From positions 310,001 through 374,000 of the forward strand of contig JAXLYI010000007.1 in NCBI GenBank assembly GCA_046351555.1: DNA of 64,000 nt. The letters are read 5' to 3'. This document shows, one piece after another, positions 52,524 to 61,936 of this stretch. The notes below the pieces were generated by a model, which made no database searches, was not told the DNA's origin, and saw only the letters and a program-made list of their open reading frames with translations. Origin of the DNA: CAISKJ01 sp046351555 (GTDB lineage: Bacteria > Myxococcota_A > Polyangia > Polyangiales > Ga0077539). Position numbers and translations under genes: made by a program. The first letter of the stretch is position 1. The number at the start of each line of letters is the position of its first letter.

Positions 52524-54024
52524 CCATCGCGTCGGGCGTGAACAGCGAGAGCTGCAGCCACCGCGCGAGCCCCGTCCCCGCGAGGCGCGCGACGAGCTGC
52601 TGGGCGGCCCGGTTGAGCCTGGCGAGATCGCGCAGGCGCGCCGCGGCGTCCACCGGCAGTGGGTCGACGAAGCGCCACGACGGCTTGCCATCCGGCGACG
52701 ACACCGGCTTCACCCACGAACGCCACTCGTAGGCCGCGGCCTCGGCCATCACCCGGCGCGCGAGGTCGTGGAGCGCGAGCGTGCCCGCCTCGTGGCCGTG
52801 CGTCGCCTCGAGCAGCGCCTGCGTGGTCACCGCGGGCTGCCCTCGCACCCAGAGCGACACGGCCTCCGCCAGCACGGCGCGGCCCACCTCGGCCAGCCCC
52901 GAGGTCTCGCGGAAGGCCCCGCGGTCGGCGGCCACCGGCAGCGCGAGCTGGAGCAGCGGCTCGGGCTCGATCGCGTCGGAGCGCGTCTCGGCGTTGACGT
53001 GGTACTGGAGCGCCGACACGAAGCGCACCGCCACGCTCGCGGGCGTGCGCGGCCCGAGCTCCACCGAGACGCCCTGGCGGTCGACTTCGAACACCGCCGA
53101 GCGGCCGACGTCGAGGTCGACGGCGCGCACCCGGTAGCTGTCCTGGCCCACCTGCTCGGCCAGCCCCCACAACCGGAAGGGCTCCTGCCCCGAGAACATC
53201 CGGCCCACCGCGTAGCCGAGGTCGTCGATGGTCCAGCGGACGAAGACCGCGAGGCGACGCGGCGTGGCGCGCGCCTTCTCCAGCGCGATCGTCCGGTCGC
53301 CGTGGTCGTCGAGCAGGAAGCGCAGGATCCGCTCGTGCTCGGCGAAGCTCGTCCCGATCGCCGTCACCTTGCCGTTGTGGAACACCTCCGCCAGGCAGTA
53401 CCGCTCGTCGTCGCCGATGCGCACCCGCACCGAGTAGACGCTCGTCGCCCCCGGCAGCACGTCGCTCGCGCGCAGCTTGTCGAGCGTGTCGCGCGCGCGC
53501 GGCCCCCAGAAGCGCAGCGTCACCGAGTCGATCCCGCCCTCGTCGGGGGCGCGCCGCAGCGGCCGGCGGTCGTGCCGCAGCGAGAAGAGAACCATCTTCG
53601 CGGCCTCGTGGTGCGCGAGCTTCTCCAGCGTGCCCGGCGGCAGCCACACGCACTCGAGCTGCCCGGTGCCCGACACCAGCATCTCGTGCACGCGGTCGGC
53701 GTCCTTCGCCACGCCCACCGTGTAGAGCCGGTGAACCGTGTCGCCCGAGGCGTCGAGCCACAGCGCCAGCTCCCCGAGCTGGAGCGCGTAGAGCCCCGGG
53801 TCGTCCGTCGCGCTCACCGTGATCCCGTGGACGCCAGCCACCTCCTGGAGCGCCGACAGCGGGTCGGTTCGCATCCGCCCGTGCGCCTCGAGCAGGTACG
53901 TCTTGAGCGCTGAGCGGCCCTCGATGTCCTCCTCGATCGACGGCGCCCCCGCGCGGGTCGACGCCGCCGTCATCTGCTTCTCCAACAACAACGAGAGGTC
54001 GCGCCGCGAGCGGATCGTGAGCAT
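52501..54024 (-). CDS. Uncharacterised 507-aa protein
   Basis: Start ATG 54024. No signal peptide or membrane segment. The chain is mixed alpha/beta, with short motifs such as DSVTLRFWGPRARDTLDKL and HNGKVTAIGTSFAEHERIL. I do not recognise a family. Its last 23 bp overlap the convergent VIT-VWA gene's end, so the two messages are partly complementary. Confidence 0.7.
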   Translation of the reverse strand: MLTIRSRRDLSLLLEKQMTAASTRAGAPSIEEDIEGRSALKTYLLEAHGRMRTDPLSALQEVAGVHGITVSATDDPGLYALQLGELALWLDASGDTVHRLYTVGVAKDADRVHEMLVSGTGQLECVWLPPGTLEKLAHHEAAKMVLFSLRHDRRPLRRAPDEGGIDSVTLRFWGPRARDTLDKLRASDVLPGATSVYSVRVRIGDDERYCLAEVFHNGKVTAIGTSFAEHERILRFLLDDHGDRTIALEKARATPRRLAVFVRWTIDDLGYAVGRMFSGQEPFRLWGLAEQVGQDSYRVRAVDLDVGRSAVFEVDRQGVSVELGPRTPASVAVRFVSALQYHVNAETRSDAIEPEPLLQLALPVAADRGAFRETSGLAEVGRAVLAEAVSLWVRGQPAVTTQALLEATHGHEAGTLALHDLARRVMAEAAAYEWRSWVKPVSSPDGKPSWRFVDPLPVDAAARLRDLARLNRAAQQLVARLAGTGLARWLQLSLFTPDAMVTPLAEE

Positions 54025-54118
54025 CGCCCCGGGCTTCTACCGCACCGGCGGCCTCCGTTGCGAGTTCCCTGCCGTTGACAGCACCGCCCCGCCCGCGCGA
54101 CCCCTCCGGGCGCCCCCC

Positions 54119-55018
54119 GTGAGCGACCCCCCCCCGACGCGCCTCCGCACCGCCGCCGCCCTCGCCGCTGCCCTCGTCGCGGTGAGCTCCGCCGCCCTCT
54201 TCATCCGCCTCTCCCACGCGGGGCCCCTCGCCATACCCTTCTACCGCCTGCTCTACGCCACGGCCCTGCTCGCCCCCTTCGCGTGGCGCCCGCTGCGCGC
54301 GGAGTGGCCCTCGCTCCCCCGGCGCCACCGCTGGCTCGCGCTCGGCAGCGGCGCGGCCCTCGCGCTCCATTTCGCCGCCTGGATCGCCTCCCTCGCCCCG
54401 GCCTCCCCCTACGCCACCAGCGTCGCCGCGAGCGCCACGCTGGTCGCCGTCCACCCCTGCCTCGTCGCCCTCGCGTCGCCGTGGGCCTCCGGGCACCGCG
54501 TCCCGCGCGGCGCGGCGCTCGGCATCGCGCTCACCCTCGCGGGCTCGGCCGTCATCGCCTGGGGCGACCGCGGCCGAGGCCACCACCGCCTCGTCGGCGA
54601 CCTCCTCGCCTTCCTCGGCGCCGTCGCGGGCGCGGTGTACTTCACCCTCGGCGGCGTGCTCCGCCAGCGCCTCGGGCTGATGGCCTACGTGCTCCCGGTG
54701 TACGCCACCGCCACGGCCGTGCTCGGCGCCCTCGCGCTCGCCACGGGTGACCCGCTGACCATCACCGCGCCGCGCGAGCACGCGATCTTCCTCACGCTCG
54801 CGCTCGGCCCGATGATCCTCGGGCACACGCTGCTCAACTGGGCCCTGCGCCACCTCCCGGCGTGGGCCGTGAGCACCACGATCCTGGCGGAACCGGTCGC
54901 GAGCACGGCGCTCGTCTTCGTCGCGCTCGGCGAGCGGCCGCCGGCGACGGCGATCCTCGGCGCGACGGTCGTCCTCGCGGGCCTCGCGGCGGTGGCTCGC
55001 GGCGGTACAGATCGCTGA
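54119..55018 (+). CDS. EamA/DMT-family transporter
   Basis: 299 aa from GTG 54119. TTGACA lies 44 bases upstream at 54075-54080. Ten predicted membrane helices are visible, in two EamA halves; the second starts near HHRLVGDLLAFLGAVAGAVYFTL. The SRLS-like HAGPLAIPFYRLLYA motif and NWALRHLPAWAVSTTILAEPVAS segment are typical of DMT exporters of amino acids or metabolites. Substrate not predictable. Confidence 0.9.
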   Translation: MSDPPPTRLRTAAALAAALVAVSSAALFIRLSHAGPLAIPFYRLLYATALLAPFAWRPLRAEWPSLPRRHRWLALGSGAALALHFAAWIASLAPASPYATSVAASATLVAVHPCLVALASPWASGHRVPRGAALGIALTLAGSAVIAWGDRGRGHHRLVGDLLAFLGAVAGAVYFTLGGVLRQRLGLMAYVLPVYATATAVLGALALATGDPLTITAPREHAIFLTLALGPMILGHTLLNWALRHLPAWAVSTTILAEPVASTALVFVALGERPPATAILGATVVLAGLAAVARGGTDR

Positions 55019-55111
55019 GACGTCGCGTCCGCGCCCCGCACAGGGCGCACGCCCGCACGAATCTCCCCACCGCGCGCGGCCTCGCGCATACTCCGCCCCC
55101 GAGACGGACGC

Positions 55112-56221
55112 ATGACCGCAGCATCGCCTCCCCGCAACGACAACGCGCTCACCAAGGCGGACTACCGCTTCGTCACCAACACCCGCTTCCTGTCGATGGC
55201 GGGCGTGGTGGCGATCCACGCGGAGGTGATGTCGGTCACCTGGCACGGCGGCGGGCTCAACGTCGCGCTCAACCAGGCGCTGAAGTTCTGCACCATGTGC
55301 TTCTTCATGATCTCGGGCTTCCTGCTCGGCGATCGCCTGGAGGACGCCTCGCCGCGCGAGTACATGGGGCGGAGGCTGCGGACGGTGGCGCTGCCGTGGG
55401 CCATCTGGGCGGGCGTCCACATGGTGATGTCGATCGGCATCGACCACCTCGCGCGCGGCGCCGGCGCGCGGCCCGTGCTCTGGCACATGAACAACACGAT
55501 CATCGCCAGCGCCTACTGGTTCGTGCCGAACATCCTCCTGTCGTTGAGCGTGCTGCTGCTCTTCCGGCGGTGGCTCGACGCTTGGTGGTTCGGCGCGGCG
55601 CTCGGGCTCACGACGCTGGCCCACAGCCTCAACCTCCACGTGCGCATGTGGGAGAACACCCAGCACAACTCGGCGTTCTCGGGCTTCATCCTCTTCCTCT
55701 GGCTCGGCTACCAGCTCCGGCGCAACTTCGGGAAGGTGCGCGCCACGCTCGCGAAGGCCTCCTGGGGGCTGCTCTGGGGGCTCGTGCTCGGGACGTACGC
55801 GCTCGCGGTGGGCGAGACCTGGGTGCTCGCGAAGCGCTTCGGCGACGACTTCGACTTCCTCTCGACGCTGCGCTTCAGCAACGTCCTGTACTCGTTCGCG
55901 GTGTTCGCGCTGATGCTGAAGACGACGCGCAGCATCGAGCCGCCGGGGATGGACGCGCGGCGCTTCACCTTCGGCATCTACCTCCTGCACCCGATCGTGT
56001 TCGGCGTGGTGGGGAGAGCGTTCAAGATCGTCTGGGCGCGCGCGATCGGGGTGGAGCCGCTGGCCTTCAACGAGCACATGGCCGACTACGTGCGGACGCC
56101 GTTCGCGCGCCTCGCGGTGCAGGTGGGGCTCTTCGTGGTGGTGTACGGGCTGGCGTGGGCGGCGGTGGCGGTGCTCGCGCGGACGCCGCTCGCGCGCTAC
56201 CTCGGCGTGCGCGACGGCTGA
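55112..56221 (+). CDS. Acyltransferase-3 family membrane protein
   Basis: 369 aa. The start TKADYRFVTNTRFLSMAGVVAIHAEV includes the conserved Arg and His36 of acyltransferase 3 proteins. FFMISGFLLG follows, then eight or more membrane helices ending near residue 360. The family O-acylates surface sugars or other envelope molecules. No polysaccharide genes are adjacent. GCTGAC/GTCAGC and GGAGCGCTCC palindromes follow its stop. Confidence 0.85.
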   Translation: MTAASPPRNDNALTKADYRFVTNTRFLSMAGVVAIHAEVMSVTWHGGGLNVALNQALKFCTMCFFMISGFLLGDRLEDASPREYMGRRLRTVALPWAIWAGVHMVMSIGIDHLARGAGARPVLWHMNNTIIASAYWFVPNILLSLSVLLLFRRWLDAWWFGAALGLTTLAHSLNLHVRMWENTQHNSAFSGFILFLWLGYQLRRNFGKVRATLAKASWGLLWGLVLGTYALAVGETWVLAKRFGDDFDFLSTLRFSNVLYSFAVFALMLKTTRSIEPPGMDARRFTFGIYLLHPIVFGVVGRAFKIVWARAIGVEPLAFNEHMADYVRTPFARLAVQVGLFVVVYGLAWAAVAVLARTPLARYLGVRDG

Positions 56222-56263
56222 CGGGTCAGCGGGGGGAGCGCTCCGCCGCCCGCCGCCCGCAGC

Positions 56264-57241
56264 TCACATCCGCCAGGCGAGCCCCGCGGTGCCGGTGACG
56301 TAGAGGTCGGTCGCGCCGGTGGCGTCGAAGCGGTCGCCCTCCGCGCGGTTGGCGCTGTGGAGGTACGCGCGCACGTCGACGCCGAGGCGCGCCTCGAGGC
56401 CCGCGACGAGGCGCACCGCCGCCGCGAGCCCCCCGTCCACACCGAACGAGCTCACGTGCGGGAGGAACGCGTCGCCGAGCTCGCCGGTGGAGAAGACCCA
56501 CGTGCCGCCGAGGTCGACGCGGAGCGCGAGGCGCCACACCACCGGGAAGCGCGCCGACAGCCCGAAGCGGAGCCCGTCGTACACGAGGTCGGGCACGCCG
56601 CCGAGCGCCTGCGTCTCCGACGCGCGCACGTAGAACACCTGGCGCGACCACCCGAGGTGAACCCCGAGGTCGGGCAGGCGCGGCGCGAGCGGCAGGCGGT
56701 AACGAAGGCCGGCTGCGAGCTCGTACGCGGTGGTGTCGAAGTGGCGGCCCATCGCGTCCTGCGAGTCGAGCGCGACGGCCATGCCGAAGGCCGCGGTGAC
56801 GCCGAGGTGCGACGCGGCGCCGTCGGTGACGAACGCGAGCGGGTACACCTCCGCGGCGACGCGGAAGGCCGACGCCGCGCCGAGGTCGTAGTCGCGGAAG
56901 GCGCGCTGGTCCTGGTCGCCGTCCCAGGTGAGCGAGCGGGTGAAGAGGCGGTACTGGGCCTCGACGTCGACGCGGGGGCGGCGCGCGGGCGCCTCGCGCG
57001 GCGGCGGCGGGGGGAGGTCGACGTTGGGGTCGCGCGCCGGGGCGTTGAAGGGGTCGTCGGCCGGCGCGGGTGGCGGCGGGGGAGGGGGCGGCGGCTCCGG
57101 CGGCGGGGGCGGCGGCTCCGGCGGCGCGGTGGGGCGAGCGCGCGGGGGGCGGCGGCGCTGCGCGGCGGCGGGCAGCGGGGCGAGCGCGCTCAGGGCGGCG
57201 ACGGCGAGGCACACACTTCGGACGCGCAACGAGACCTCCAC
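56264..57241 (-). CDS. Outer membrane beta-barrel protein with Pro-rich N-terminus
   Basis: 325 aa from GTG 57241. Signal peptide ends LPAAAQR (about 28). A proline-rich linker (34-80) follows. The rest alternates amphipathic strands (AYELAAGLRYRLPL, PDLGVHLGWSRQVFYVR, LRFGLSARFPVVWRLALRVDLGGTW), ending LYVTGTAGLAWRM with a terminal aromatic-rich strand typical of outer-membrane barrels. Function unknown. Convergent with the acyltransferase gene. Confidence 0.75.
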   Translation of the reverse strand: MEVSLRVRSVCLAVAALSALAPLPAAAQRRRPPRARPTAPPEPPPPPPEPPPPPPPPPAPADDPFNAPARDPNVDLPPPPPREAPARRPRVDVEAQYRLFTRSLTWDGDQDQRAFRDYDLGAASAFRVAAEVYPLAFVTDGAASHLGVTAAFGMAVALDSQDAMGRHFDTTAYELAAGLRYRLPLAPRLPDLGVHLGWSRQVFYVRASETQALGGVPDLVYDGLRFGLSARFPVVWRLALRVDLGGTWVFSTGELGDAFLPHVSSFGVDGGLAAAVRLVAGLEARLGVDVRAYLHSANRAEGDRFDATGATDLYVTGTAGLAWRM

Positions 57242-57333
57242 GGCGGGCGGGAGAGTGCCAGCGCCGCGGGGGCGCCGTCCAGCCGCGCGCGCGGGGCTTT
57301 GTCGGGCGGGCGGTTTCGTGGATACTCCCGGGC

Positions 57334-57546
57334 GTGTCGTGGCTCAGCCGAGCGCAGCGCGTCCAGAAGGCCCGGGGCAACGAGCGCTCCGTCGGCTTCA
57401 TCCCGCTGCTCTTGATGACGCTGGTCTACGTGATCTGCACGGTGTTCTCGGAGGACATCGGGCCGATCACGTCGGCGCCGGGCTTCTGGCGCCCCGAGGT
57501 GCAGCACCGACGCCGGGGCTGCATCATCCCCCGCGCGTCGGAGTGA
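57334..57546 (+). CDS. Possible 70-aa single-pass membrane protein
   Basis: GTG 57334 start, 70 aa. The chain is basic, with one clear hydrophobic helix (FIPLLLMTLVYVICTVF, about residues 28-44), and a tail with Pro and Arg. Coding is supported only by this composition; no ribosome site is obvious. Ends 4 bp before the convergent Clp-like gene. Confidence 0.45.
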   Translation: MSWLSRAQRVQKARGNERSVGFIPLLLMTLVYVICTVFSEDIGPITSAPGFWRPEVQHRRRGCIIPRASE

Positions 57547-57550
57547 CGCG

Positions 57551-59845
57551 TTACAGCGCGCGCACCGCGCCCTCGGCGTCGACGCGCAGCACCCGGTCGC
57601 GCAGGGCGGGGTCGTCGGCGAGCAGCGCCGCCACCGGGGCCACCACGCGCTCCTCGATGACGCGCCGGAGCGGGCGCGCGCCGCGGGCGGGGTGGAAGCC
57701 GAGCTCCGCGAGGCGACGTCGCGACGCCGCGTCGACCTCGATGCGCACGTTGCGGCGGACGAGCCCGGTGCGGCCTGCGGCCTTGGCGAGCTCGAGGTCG
57801 ACGATGCGCAGCACGTCGTCGGGCGAGAGCGCGCGGAAGCCCACCACGTGGTCGATGCGGTTGAAGAACTCCGGCCGGAAGTGCCGCCGGATCGCCCGCG
57901 AGGGGTCGCCCCCGCCCGCCTCGCCGAATCCCACCGGGCGGCCCTCGGCGACGCCGAGGTTGGAGGTCATCACGACGAGGGCCATGCGGAAGTCGACGAC
58001 GGCGCCGTAGGAGTCCGTCAGCCTGCCCTCGCCGAGGAGCCCGAGCAGCAGGTCGAAGACGTCGGCGTGGGCCTTCTCGACCTCGTCGAGGAGCACCAGC
58101 GACAGGGGCTGGTCGCGCACGCGCGCCGCGAGGCCCGCCGAGCCCTGCGACGCCTCCAGCATCCGCTGCCCCGCCCCCGGGAACATGTACTCGCTCATGT
58201 CGAGCCGGATGAGCCGCGACTCGTCGCCGTAGAGGTAGCGCGCGATCGCGCGGGCGAGCTCGGTCTTGCCTACGCCCGTCGGGCCCGCGAAGAGCAGCGT
58301 CGCCACCGGGCGCTCGGGGTCGTTGAGCCCGGCCTTGAAGCGGGCGAGCGCGCGGGCCGCCGTGTCGCAGGCGTGGTCCTGCCCGATCACGTGGGCGCGG
58401 AGCGCGGCCGAGAGCGCGTCGGGCGTCACGCGCCGATCGTCGGCGATGAGGTCGACCGCGAGCCCCGTGTGCCGCGCGAAGAGCTCGGACACCTCCCGCG
58501 CGTCGAGCGAGCGCGTACCGCCAGACGCGCCCGCGACGCCCTCGGGGCGCGCCTCGCCGCCGCCCGGCGAGAGCCACTCGAGGAAGCGGATCGCCTTGCC
58601 CGGGAAGGCCGCGTCGCGCCGGAAGGCCGTGAGGTGCTGCACGAGCCGACGCACCGCCGCCGGCCGGAGCGACACTCCCGCGTCGCGCCGCGCCTGCCAC
58701 GCGGTGATGAGCGCCGGGATCTGGTGCGGCGCCGGCTCGCTCACCCGCACCACCCGCATCGCCTCGAGCAGCGTCGGGAAGCGCCGCTGGCAGCGCTCGT
58801 ACTCCTCGGGCGTGCACTCGGCGATGAGCGAGAGGGCCCCCTCGGCCGCCGCGGGCAGCAGGATCTCGCCGATCGACGCCCCGTCGGCCTGCGGCTGGAG
58901 CAGCGGGACGAGGCGGTCGAGGAAGAGCCAGTGCCCCTCCCACGAGAGCTCGTCGACGAGCTTCAGGCAGCGCTCCTGCCACATGCCGACGTACACCATC
59001 CCCGCGATGAGCCGCGCGGCCGAGGTGGCCCAGAGGTGCGGCGCCTCGTCGTCGCGGTCGGCGCGCTCGCGGTGCCGCGCGAGCAGGTGGCGCGCGAGGC
59101 GTCGGACGAGCGTGGTCTTGCCCACGCCTGAGGGGCCCACCAGGAGCACCGAGGGCCGCGGGTCGGCTTCGAAGAGCGCGAGGGCCTGGCGGAAGTCGTC
59201 GGACTCGCCCAGCGGCGCCGGGAGGCGCTGGCGCGCCGCGCGCTCGACGAGGTCTTCGGCCACCGCGGCGGCGACGGGCCAGCGGCGCGCGGGGCTGTCG
59301 CGCTCGGCGTCCTCCAGCGCGGCGAGCGAGCGCGGGGCCCACGGGCGCACCCACTCCTCGCCCTCGCGGCGGAAGTCGTAGATCGACCGCGGGCTCTCGC
59401 CGAGCAGCGCCGCGCTCACCGCGCTGCGCAGCACCTCGCCGGCGATCGCGAGGTCCTCGATCACCATCCACCAGCCGTAGCGCGGGAGCATCACCCGGTA
59501 GCCGCCCTGCGGGAGCTTGCACCAGCAGTAGGTGAGCCGCAGCGGGATCTCGCGCGCGCCGATGACCGCCCGCTTGTCGGAGACGGTCTGCGGCCGCGCG
59601 GTGACGGTGACCTCGCGGGTGGCGAAGTCCTCGGCCCAGAGGTAGCGCTCGGGGCCGTCGTCGCCGCGCGCGGTCATCGCCTGGAGGATGGCCTCGAGCT
59701 GCGCGAGCACCTCGTCCTCCGTGGCGCCGAGGGCCGCGGGCGGCGGCCGGTCGAACAGCCCGTCCCACGTGCGGATGAGCGTACCCGAAATCAGCCCCGG
59801 CCCGTGGGCGACCAGGTACACGCGAAAGGACTTCTTCTGCGCCAT
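57551..59845 (-). CDS. Two-AAA Clp/Hsp100-like ATPase with unusual N-terminus
   Basis: 764 aa from ATG 59845. The first 200 residues do not look like a Clp N-domain; they hold VTVTARPQTVSDKRAVIGAREIPLRLTYCW. AAA1 (Walker A GPSGVGKTT, about 237) and AAA2 (GPTGVGKTE, about 521; IRLDMSEYM, LVLLDEVEKAH, VVMTSNLG, FRPEFFNRID) are followed by the ClpB-type C-terminal domain GFHPARGARPLRRVIEE. Hsp100 proteins unfold or thread substrates. AAA1 lacks the usual LDIG strand and shows SLIAECTPEEY instead. It is divergent from the Ser/Thr kinase. Confidence 0.85.
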   Translation of the reverse strand: MAQKKSFRVYLVAHGPGLISGTLIRTWDGLFDRPPPAALGATEDEVLAQLEAILQAMTARGDDGPERYLWAEDFATREVTVTARPQTVSDKRAVIGAREIPLRLTYCWCKLPQGGYRVMLPRYGWWMVIEDLAIAGEVLRSAVSAALLGESPRSIYDFRREGEEWVRPWAPRSLAALEDAERDSPARRWPVAAAVAEDLVERAARQRLPAPLGESDDFRQALALFEADPRPSVLLVGPSGVGKTTLVRRLARHLLARHRERADRDDEAPHLWATSAARLIAGMVYVGMWQERCLKLVDELSWEGHWLFLDRLVPLLQPQADGASIGEILLPAAAEGALSLIAECTPEEYERCQRRFPTLLEAMRVVRVSEPAPHQIPALITAWQARRDAGVSLRPAAVRRLVQHLTAFRRDAAFPGKAIRFLEWLSPGGGEARPEGVAGASGGTRSLDAREVSELFARHTGLAVDLIADDRRVTPDALSAALRAHVIGQDHACDTAARALARFKAGLNDPERPVATLLFAGPTGVGKTELARAIARYLYGDESRLIRLDMSEYMFPGAGQRMLEASQGSAGLAARVRDQPLSLVLLDEVEKAHADVFDLLLGLLGEGRLTDSYGAVVDFRMALVVMTSNLGVAEGRPVGFGEAGGGDPSRAIRRHFRPEFFNRIDHVVGFRALSPDDVLRIVDLELAKAAGRTGLVRRNVRIEVDAASRRRLAELGFHPARGARPLRRVIEERVVAPVAALLADDPALRDRVLRVDAEGAVRAL

Positions 59846-59897
59846 CGCCGGGGAGCGCCCGTATACCACGGGCCGCGGGCGCCGCGTCACGCGCGCG

Positions 59898-59927
59898 TTG
59901 ACACCGCCGCGCGCGGGGAAGTCTACT
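59898..59927 (+). promoter_or_regulatory. Candidate leaderless promoter of the Ser/Thr kinase gene
   Basis: Consensus TTGACA at 59898-59903, 18-bp spacer, TCTACT at 59922-59927. The predicted start coincides with ATG 59935, and no ribosome site is seen. Confidence 0.5.
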
Positions 59928-59934
59928 CGCGCCC

Positions 59935-61824
59935 ATGTCGACGACGTCTTCGGGCGCGCTCGGGCCCGGCGCGGAGTTCGGGCCCTACTCCATCCGCCGC
60001 CAGGTGGGCCGCGGGGCCTTCGGCGTCGTGTACGAGGCCCTGCGCAACCCCCTGAAGCGCCGCGTCGCGCTCAAGGTGCTGCACGAGCACGTGCTCTCCA
60101 CCCCCGACGCGTCCACCCGCTTCCAGCGCGAGATCATGGCGGCCGCGCAGGTGGAGCACCCCCACGTGGTGCAGGTGTTCGACGGCGGCGTGCTCGGCGA
60201 GCGGGGCTTTCTGGCGATGGAGTTCCTCGAGGGGGAGACGCTGGCCGAGCGGCTGAAGCGCGACGGGCACCTGCGGGTGGAGGAGGCGATGGACGTGCTC
60301 CTCCCGATCGCGTCGGCCCTCGACGCGGTGCACGAGGCCGGCATCGTCCACCGCGACATCAAGCCCGGCAACATCTTCCTCGCGACCCACGTCACGGGCG
60401 CGCCCTCGCCGCGCCTCGTCGACTTCGGCATCGCCAAGCTCGTCTCCGACGAGCTCGACCTCACGCAGACCCACTCCTGGCTCGGCACGCCCTTCTACAT
60501 GTCGCCCGAGCAGGTGCGGCAGTCGAAGAGCATCGACGCCCGCGCCGACCAGTGGTCGCTCGGGGTGGTTCTCTACGAGGCCCTCACCGGCGAGAAGCCC
60601 TTCCGCAGCGAGGTGCTGCTCGACCTGCTCGAGGCGATCACCGAGCGCGACCCGAAGCCGCCCACCGCCGTGCAGCCGTCGATCCCGAAGGGGCTCGAGT
60701 CCGTCCTCGCGAAGATGATGGAGCGCGACCCGGTGCGCCGCTACGCCTCCATGCGCGCGGTCGGCGCCGCCCTCTGGCCCTTCGCCAGCCCGCGCACCCG
60801 CGCCCTCTGGGCGAAGCACTACGGCCGCGAGAACGACCCCGCCGCGAAGCTCGACGACGTGATCGAGGCGCGCGACTCGGGCTTCCTCGGCGACGCGACC
60901 TCGCTCGGCAAGACCACCGTCCGCGCCGGCGACGAGACCACCCTCGGCAAGACCACCGTCCGCAAGAGCGCCCCTGACGCGCCCGACCCTGCGCCCGCGC
61001 GCGGCGTCGCGTGGTCGCAAGTGGCGGCGGGGGCTGCGGCGGGGGTGCTGGCGATGTTCCTCGGGCAGCGCGTGGTGGGGGCGCCCGCGGCCGCGCCGGA
61101 GGCTGCCGTGCACGACACGTCCACCACCGCGCCGCACGTGCCGGTGCCCGAGCCCGTGGTCACCCCGCCGCCGACGCCCGACGTCGCCGCGCCGCCGCCC
61201 GCGGACGCCGCGCCCGCCGCGGCCGCGCTGCCGGCGCCCGCCACGCATGACGCGTCCACCACTGCGCCCGTCGCCGTCGCGCACGCGTCGCCCAACGCGG
61301 GCGCCTCCGCCGCGTCTGCGCCCGCGGCCCCGCCCGCCGTGCGGGGCGCCCCCTACTGCGACGACGACCCGGCCTGGCGCGAGGGCTGCGCGGCGCTCCA
61401 GCGGGGCGATCGAACCGCGGCGGCGCGCGCCTTCCAGGCGATCCGCGGGCCGCGCGCGCTCGTGGCCCTCGCGCACCTGCACCGGCAGTCGGGCCGCCTC
61501 GTCGACGCGGAGGAGAAGCTCGCGCAGGCGCTCCGCGACGGCGGCGACCCGTGGATGGCCGCGCACACGTCCTTCACCAACGGGCTGCTCAACGACGTGC
61601 AGGGTCGGCTCGGCTCGGTGGCGATCTCCTGCGCCAACGGCGAGGTCGCGATCGGCCCCGAGGGCGCCGCGCGGCGCTACACGCTACCGCGCAGCGAGTC
61701 CGTCCGCTCGCCGACGGGCCACGTGCAGGTGGTCATCACCCACAACGGGATCTCCTTCCAACAGTACGTCGACGTCGCCGCCGGGCAGACCGCGCGCGTC
61801 ACCACCTGCGGCGCCGGGGGCTGA
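59935..61824 (+). CDS. Ser/Thr protein kinase with Pro/Ala linker and periplasmic TPR-like domain
   Basis: 629 aa. Kinase domain 16-280: G-loop GRGAFGVVYE, Lys47, HRDIKPGN (Asp141), DFG (Asp163) and GTPFYMSPE. Residues 320-345 contain a TSLGKTTVRAGDETTLGKTTV repeat, candidate autophosphorylation or FHA-docking threonines. A membrane helix lies near 358-382 (VAAGAAAGVLAMFLG). After a Pro/Ala linker, the C-terminus (about 470-629) has a helical TPR-like pair (PRALVALAHLHRQSGRLVDAEEKL) and a beta strand-rich end. Likely a PknB-like receptor kinase; the VIT-FHA protein is a possible substrate reader. Confidence 0.9.
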   Translation: MSTTSSGALGPGAEFGPYSIRRQVGRGAFGVVYEALRNPLKRRVALKVLHEHVLSTPDASTRFQREIMAAAQVEHPHVVQVFDGGVLGERGFLAMEFLEGETLAERLKRDGHLRVEEAMDVLLPIASALDAVHEAGIVHRDIKPGNIFLATHVTGAPSPRLVDFGIAKLVSDELDLTQTHSWLGTPFYMSPEQVRQSKSIDARADQWSLGVVLYEALTGEKPFRSEVLLDLLEAITERDPKPPTAVQPSIPKGLESVLAKMMERDPVRRYASMRAVGAALWPFASPRTRALWAKHYGRENDPAAKLDDVIEARDSGFLGDATSLGKTTVRAGDETTLGKTTVRKSAPDAPDPAPARGVAWSQVAAGAAAGVLAMFLGQRVVGAPAAAPEAAVHDTSTTAPHVPVPEPVVTPPPTPDVAAPPPADAAPAAAALPAPATHDASTTAPVAVAHASPNAGASAASAPAAPPAVRGAPYCDDDPAWREGCAALQRGDRTAAARAFQAIRGPRALVALAHLHRQSGRLVDAEEKLAQALRDGGDPWMAAHTSFTNGLLNDVQGRLGSVAISCANGEVAIGPEGAARRYTLPRSESVRSPTGHVQVVITHNGISFQQYVDVAAGQTARVTTCGAGG

Positions 61825-61936
61825 GCGCCGCGCGCCGCGCCCGCTGATTCTGTCTTCGAAGCCGCCGAACCCTTCCGCCGCGCGGTGCCTTCGTGCTTCC
61901 ATCCCGCGCGAGGGTCTTCGCGTGCAGGAGGCGTCC

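Noticed and set aside
52274..56077. 1267-codon minus-strand open frame
   Set aside because: Overlaps several real genes in other frames and has skewed composition with no motif.
56217..56245. Terminator between the acyltransferase and barrel genes
   Set aside because: Palindromes are short (6-bp stem with a 2-base loop and GGAGCGCTCC) and of the size expected by chance in this base composition.
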